Assembly (NCBI GenBank): GCA_963971285.1
Contig: OZ020265.1
Location: forward strand, 4,008,270 to 4,072,269
Length of the DNA: 64,000 nucleotides
Direction of reading: 5' to 3'
Origin: Astropecten irregularis
Taxonomy: Eukaryota; Echinodermata; Asteroidea; Paxillosida; Astropectinidae
The notes under the pieces are model-generated. The model did no database searches and had not been told where the DNA came from. It saw only the letters and a program-made list of their open reading frames with translations. Position 1 is the first letter of the stretch. Every line of letters starts with the position of its first letter. The position numbers were made by a program, and so were the translations under genes. Positions 62,704-64,000 of the stretch are shown piece by piece.

Positions 62704-64000
62704 ACTCGTTCTGGATAACTACACCATTTCAGACGAAATTATTTTAATGATATGTTTCTACCAGCACCATCTTCATGCCCTGAAAGTTATACGTAAATCT
62801 GTGAACTTTTTTGTTTTGGTTTGTTACCAATGTTGTACATGCCCTTCAAATACTGTTAACCATTACTAAATCTTATAACATTTCTGCTCCAGTTTGGTTT
62901 TACAATCATCTGATCATAAACATGATAAATGCATTATAATCCTACAATGCATCCAACCTATGCTTTAACCTAAGGTCTTTGATATCACAACTCATAGTCT
63001 ATTGGACCGGCGCTTTCTTCAACAACATTCTTTGTCTTATTTAGAGTAAAACCAATGACCGAAAACAATTTTGGTGTTCAGAAGTGAAGTACTTTTTAAA
63101 ATACTTTTACTGAGACAGTTTTTCACTGTATTCCCAAAAATTTGACACCGTATGTGACAGGGAATTTCACAGATGAGTGTTACTGTATCTTTTTTTATAT
63201 TTTTTGCCCATGAATTTGTATTTCTTTGACAAAAACCAAAGTATGATATGACCTTTAATACATAGATATTTGTCTTCATCAGGCATGCTGGATTGTGTAT
63301 CCTCCACGGTCTCTTAAGGAGATGTACTCGATGGACATGATGAGGCTGAGATAATGATGACAGGAGATGAGCAGTTGAGTTGCCCAACATGGTTGCTATC
63401 CTATCAGTGATGCCCAAGTTCATTCAGACAGATGAGGTAAGAAGCTTACTTTTCTGTTCTCTTTGAGTTTCTGATCTTCCTGGTAGAACAACTCTTACAA
63501 AACATGACATAACATTGCCATCTACAGACCCAATACATTCTAAATCATATGCTTTGCCTCATGCACTCATGAGATAGCCATTTTGAAGCCGTCTGGGCGC
63601 AGTCATTTTGAATTTGAGTTCGTGTCTGTGAAACAAGAACACTTTGAATGGAATGCCTTTCGAAGAGAGTTCTCTATGCACGCTCAAGTATGCGCGAACG
63701 GTACCTAACGCGTCTTGATGATGCTTGCAATCATTGCGTGACTGAAGTGCAGAGCGTGTGCACGCACGGTCCTAAATGAAACGCGCATTTACCGAGGGTG
63801 CGACGGATTTCGGGCGTATTTGGCTTCGATGACGCACCCGTATAGAACACAATGCAGTATGCAAATGAACGTACAAAAAACGTACAAAATTGTGGGCTTT
63901 CCATAGGTTTGTGCACAAACATGGATGCGCCCACCAGGCATCACTTTCTACACGGAGCTAGGACTCTAGTAATTTTAATATAGCTCTATGGTATGAATAG
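62704..64000. repeat. Satellite unit 37 (class L, cut by the window end)
   Basis: Complete body 62704-63994, then only GAATAG of the tract. GCTAGGACTC near 63960 replaces GCTAGCACTC. It has the CTGGATAACTAC start of class L but GGACCGGCGC instead of GGACTGGCGC. Confidence 0.93.

Larger units (their letters stand above)
1..64000. repeat. Complex satellite array, 37 units of ~1.45-1.8 kb
   Basis: The same body of about 1.29 kb followed by a 16-bp minisatellite tract recurs head to tail across the whole window, always in one orientation. Unit starts here are placed at the ACTCGTT that ends each tract. Successive unit lengths include 1655, 1561, 1543, 1655, 1545, 1655, 1657, 1447 and 1559 bp. 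Once the two mobile insertions (225 and 5430 bp including target duplications) are subtracted, every interval is explained by whole 16-bp steps in the tract plus a few small indels. The bodies are AT-rich and nearly identical, differing by scattered substitutions. A long, homogenised, gene-free array of this kind is typical of heterochromatin such as pericentromeric, centromeric or subtelomeric DNA. Which of these applies cannot be told from the window. Confidence 0.97.

Overview
The window is one continuous satellite array with two mobile-element insertions. There is no bacterial-type gene organisation. The eukaryotic features are a Ty3/gypsy-type LTR retrotransposon, a short hAT-type non-autonomous DNA transposon, and a complex satellite. 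The reverse transcriptase block (APQGFLSSGDGY region) and the C-rich hAT termini resemble elements I associate with marine invertebrates. That is an impression from family knowledge, and no species can be named.

Layout. Positions 1-189 are the tail of a 16-bp minisatellite tract. From 190 to the window end there are 37 tandem satellite units, 36 complete and the last cut by the window edge. Each unit is a conserved body of about 1291-1293 bp followed by a tract of the 16-bp monomer GAATAGATCTGCATGT. Unit lengths (1445 to 1815 bp, insertions aside) differ almost only in monomer number (9, 15, 16, 17, 18, 22, 23 or 32 copies) plus a 2-bp indel in the body. Body variants fall into three classes that I call R, D and L. 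They recur as R-D-L trimers, giving a higher-order repeat of about 4.6-4.8 kb. A second trimer form with tract sizes 9-18-16 occupies the right part.

Insertions. Unit 21 carries a 217-bp hAT-like MITE (32818-33034) with 16-bp terminal inverted repeats and a perfect 8-bp target duplication. Unit 26 carries a 5425-bp LTR retrotransposon (40260-45684, minus strand) with TG...CA LTRs, a perfect 5-bp target duplication (AAAAC), a polypurine tract and one intact 1589-aa Gag-Pol reading frame (protease, RT, RNase H, DD35E integrase). The 3' LTR is 360 bp. The 5' LTR is 237 bp and reads as identical except for a 123-bp deletion in U3.

The most interesting lead is in the retrotransposon. No TGG-type tRNA primer-binding site follows the 5' LTR. 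Instead the first 10 bases after the LTR, plus the last LTR base, are perfectly complementary to an 11-base segment of the LTR that lies where transcription should start (about 34 bp downstream of a TATA box). This is the arrangement expected for Tf1-style RNA self-priming.

I found no convincing host protein gene, tRNA, rRNA or CRISPR array. The many open frames in the satellite are by-products of the repeats, although an exon-like segment with splice-site consensus is present in the bodies.
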